A stretch of DNA of 64,000 bases from Marinomonas sp. KMM3893 (lineage in GTDB: Bacteria; Pseudomonadota; Gammaproteobacteria; Pseudomonadales; Marinomonadaceae): NCBI RefSeq assembly GCF_004352855.1, contig NZ_SJSC01000002.1, positions 434,001 to 498,000 of the forward strand, in the 5' to 3' direction. The position numbers and the translations under genes were made by a program. Below, piece after piece: positions 62,036-64,000 of this stretch. How positions within the stretch are numbered: position 1 is the stretch's first letter; every line of letters starts with the position of its first letter. The notes under the pieces were generated by a model. It was not told the origin of the DNA. It was given only the letters and a program-made list of their open reading frames with translations, and made no database searches.

Positions 62036-63469
62036 TTAATCTTCTTCTTGTTCGGTATTATCTATGCCGAGTTCTTTTATTTTTCGGGTCAGCGTATTGC
62101 GTCCCCAGCCCAATAATAAAGAGGCGTCGCGACGGCGCCCTGCAGTATGGGCTAATGCCGTTTCAATCATAATGCGTTCAAACTTTGGCACCGCTTGTTC
62201 TAAAATGCCTTTTTGACCACTGGCTAAAGCGCTGTCTACCCAGTTTTTCAGCGCTTCTTCCCAAGAGCCAAAAGGCTGCTCGCTCGGAGTTGCTGAGAGT
62301 AACTCTGGCGGTAAATCTTCTACTAGGACTTCACGTCCCGATGCCATAACAATCAACCAGCGACAGGTGTTTTCGAGCTGGCGCACGTTGCCAGGCCACT
62401 CCAGTCGGGTGAGGTAGTTTTCGGTTTCTTTGGTCAGCAGTTTGGGTTCTACCGCCAGTTCTTCGGCAGCACGGCTTAAAAAGTGTCGTGCCAGCTTAGG
62501 AATATCTTCGCGTCGCTCTGCTAATTTTGGTAAATGAATGCGGATCACGTTTAGGCGGTGAAATAAATCTTCACGGAATGAGCCTTTTAGCACCAAGCCT
62601 TCAAGGTTTTGGTGAGTCGCCGCGATAATGCGCACATCGACTTTTACTGGTGTATGGCCCCCCACACGATAGAACTCACCGTCGGCTAATACACGCAGTA
62701 GTCGAGTTTGTGTTTCCGCTGGCATATCGCCTATTTCATCTAGAAACAGTGTGCCACCATTGGCTTGCTCGAATCGTCCGCGGCGTTGTGTGTTGGCGCC
62801 AGTAAAAGCGCCTTTCTCATGGCCGAATAATTCGGATTCGATTAAGTCATGGGGAATCGCCGCCATGTTCAGAGCGATGAAAGGGTTAGCCGCTCTTGGG
62901 CTGTGGGTATGCAGAGCTTGAGCGACAAGCTCTTTACCCGTACCGGACTCACCATTAATCAGTACAGTAATATTGGAATTGGCAAGACGACCGATGGCAC
63001 GGAATACCTCTTGCATCGCTGGCGCTTCACCAATGATGTCCTTGTCCACTTGTGTTTCTATTTCTTCGACTGGCTCGTCGAGGCTTGGCATGGAGTTTCT
63101 GTGGTGCAAAATAGCGCGTTTTACCAAGCTGACGGCTTCTTCGACATCAAACGGCTTTGGTAAGTATTCAAACGCGCCGCCTTGATATGAGGCCACCGCA
63201 CTTTCTAGGTCAGAATGCGCCGTCATGATAATCACTGGCAAATGAGGATGGTCGTTTTGCAGCTTGTTGAGCAGAGTTAAGCCATCCATGCCCGGCATAC
63301 GAATATCACTGATGATCGCACTGGGTTGTTCATGATCAATAATGTCCACCAGGGTTTCAGCGGATTCGAATAAGCGACACTGGATGCCCTCTTGTTCTAG
63401 GGTTTTTTCCAGTACCCAACGAATCGATCTGTCATCGTCTACAATCCATACTGTTTCTTGTGGTGTCAT
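62036..63469 (-). CDS. ntrC: Nitrogen regulation response regulator NtrC
   Basis: 477 residues: receiver with phospho-acceptor Asp55 ([13 protein letters not shown]), AAA+ sigma-54 activator domain with Walker [15 protein letters not shown] loop ([14 protein letters not shown]) and Walker [14 protein letters not shown], and a Fis-type helix-turn-helix ([20 protein letters not shown]). It activates nitrogen-scavenging genes when phosphorylated by NtrB. Its ATG overlaps the ntrB stop (ATGA). It is the likely partner for sigma-54 promoters such as the candidate before liv. Confidence 0.96.
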   Translation of the reverse strand: MTPQETVWIVDDDRSIRWVLEKTLEQEGIQCRLFESAETLVDIIDHEQPSAIISDIRMPGMDGLTLLNKLQNDHPHLPVIIMTAHSDLESAVASYQGGAFEYLPKPFDVEEAVSLVKRAILHHRNSMPSLDEPVEEIETQVDKDIIGEAPAMQEVFRAIGRLANSNITVLINGESGTGKELVAQALHTHSPRAANPFIALNMAAIPHDLIESELFGHEKGAFTGANTQRRGRFEQANGGTLFLDEIGDMPAETQTRLLRVLADGEFYRVGGHTPVKVDVRIIAATHQNLEGLVLKGSFREDLFHRLNVIRIHLPKLAERREDIPKLARHFLSRAAEELAVEPKLLTKETENYLTRLEWPGNVRQLENTCRWLIVMASGREVLVEDLPPELLSATPSEQPFGSWEEALKNWVDSALASGQKGILEQAVPKFERIMIETALAHTAGRRRDASLLLGWGRNTLTRKIKELGIDNTEQEED

Positions 63470-64000
63470 GTGTTTTTCTCCTTGCCTGGGACGATCGTCT
63501 CAATGGGCATTAATATATTAAATTCTGTGTTTTGTGGTTGGCTATGGCACTCGATAATTCCGTTGTGCTGATGGATCACGGATTGTGAAATCGAAAGTCC
63601 AAGCCCAGTGCCATCGGCTCGGCCACTAACCATTGGGTAAAATAGGGTTTTTAATAAGGGCTCAGGAATGCCAGGGCCATTATCAATAATGCTGATTTTG
63701 CACACCAAACGATGGCGTTTTGCGCCAATGGTGAATTGTCGTAATGCGCGGGTGACGAAGCGAATTTGTTTCTGGTGATTGTCTTCTTGCTCTAATAAGG
63801 CCTGCATTGCATTACGGGACACGTTCAACAAGGCTTGAATAAGTTGAGATTCGTCTCCGATAATGTCTGGAATACTTGGGTCATAATCCCGGATGATCTC
63901 AATTTGCCCGTCTGACTCCACTTGAATAAGCTGCTTTACTCGCTCAATAACTCGGTGAATATTGAGTTCTTTGGTTTTAGGTAACTGGCGAGGTCCTAAT
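63466..64000 (-). CDS. ntrB: Nitrogen regulation sensor kinase NtrB (N-terminus outside window)
   Basis: The last 177 residues of NtrB are in frame and continue past the window edge. LGPRQLPKTKELNIHRVIER marks the end of the dimerisation/phosphoacceptor domain. The catalytic domain has N-box ALLNVSRNAMQALLEQED, G1 DNGPGIPEPLLKTLFYPMVS and G2 GRADGTGLGLSISQSVIHQH. It overlaps ntrC by 4 nt. PII-dependent kinase/phosphatase of NtrC in the family. Confidence 0.95.
   Translation of the reverse strand, partial: LGPRQLPKTKELNIHRVIERVKQLIQVESDGQIEIIRDYDPSIPDIIGDESQLIQALLNVSRNAMQALLEQEDNHQKQIRFVTRALRQFTIGAKRHRLVCKISIIDNGPGIPEPLLKTLFYPMVSGRADGTGLGLSISQSVIHQHNGIIECHSQPQNTEFNILMPIETIVPGKEKNT

Overview
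The window is a stretch of gammaproteobacterial chromosome, most likely from a marine heterotroph of the Marinomonas/Oceanospirillaceae type. That placement is inferred from protein character and gene order, not from a search. Support includes the yibN-grxC-secB and gpmI-envC-yibQ blocks, ntrBC, Fec-type iron signalling, siaABCD, and two TRAP transporter operons attached to catabolic genes. I saw no rRNA, intact tRNA, CRISPR array, insertion sequence or prophage. Most of the window is well-packed core and metabolic sequence.

Layout. 1-2.4 kb: a LysR fragment divergent from a short-chain dehydrogenase, a small membrane protein and a solitary antitoxin-like regulator. 2.5-4.9 kb: trpR-trpE-trpG with a TrpR-type operator over the promoter. 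5-10 kb: ElyC-like envelope factor, SGNH hydrolase, Dabb protein, DJ-1/PfpI protein, LysR, and a cysteine-hydrolase relative whose nucleophile position is Ser. 10-14.3 kb: FecI-FecR-TonB receptor iron system with two Fur-like boxes. 14.3-19.2 kb: gluconate module (gntR, gntK and a TRAP transporter) with three matching GntR palindromes. 19.4-26.2 kb: CHASE-PAS-GGDEF-EAL protein followed by siaABCD. 26.3-29.9 kb: cNMP/CBS/DUF294 protein with a DEDDh exonuclease, then the ohr/ohrR peroxide pair sharing a palindrome. 30-33 kb: LpxH-like phosphoesterase, EAL-CBS-GGDEF protein and a 60-residue small protein. 33.3-38.9 kb: pobR/pobA (4-hydroxybenzoate hydroxylase) with a TRAP operon. 39-42.6 kb: lipoprotein operon (LPP20, LpoB, COG3014) led by a 41-residue CPYC membrane protein. 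42.7-44 kb: secB-grxC-yibN. 44-50 kb: a lysine/pipecolate-2-aminoadipate catabolic block (DUF1338/HglS, LysR, AASA dehydrogenase, FAD oxidase, LysR). 50-55 kb: gpmI-envC-ctpA-yibQ. 55.7-60.7 kb: liv branched-chain amino acid ABC transporter. 60.8-64 kb: tsaC, DUF3461, ntrC and a truncated ntrB.

How the genes work together. Several catabolic modules pair a local regulator, an enzyme and a high-affinity transporter: gluconate via GntR/GntK/TRAP, and 4-hydroxybenzoate via PobR/PobA/TRAP. Three c-di-GMP enzymes lie within 13 kb, one tied to the SiaABC phospho-switch. The lysine-degradation block sits between yibN and gpmI, which are divergent neighbours in E. coli, so it looks like an accessory block at a conserved core junction.

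The items I consider most worth checking are the lysine block at the yibN/gpmI junction, the duplicated SiaD stalk motif, the gluconate and hydroxybenzoate TRAP systems, the TrpR operator, the sigma-54-like site upstream of liv, a hairpin over the ribosome binding site of the Dabb gene, and two uncatalogued small membrane ORFs (17 and 41 residues). I did not find a clearly unprecedented multi-gene system.
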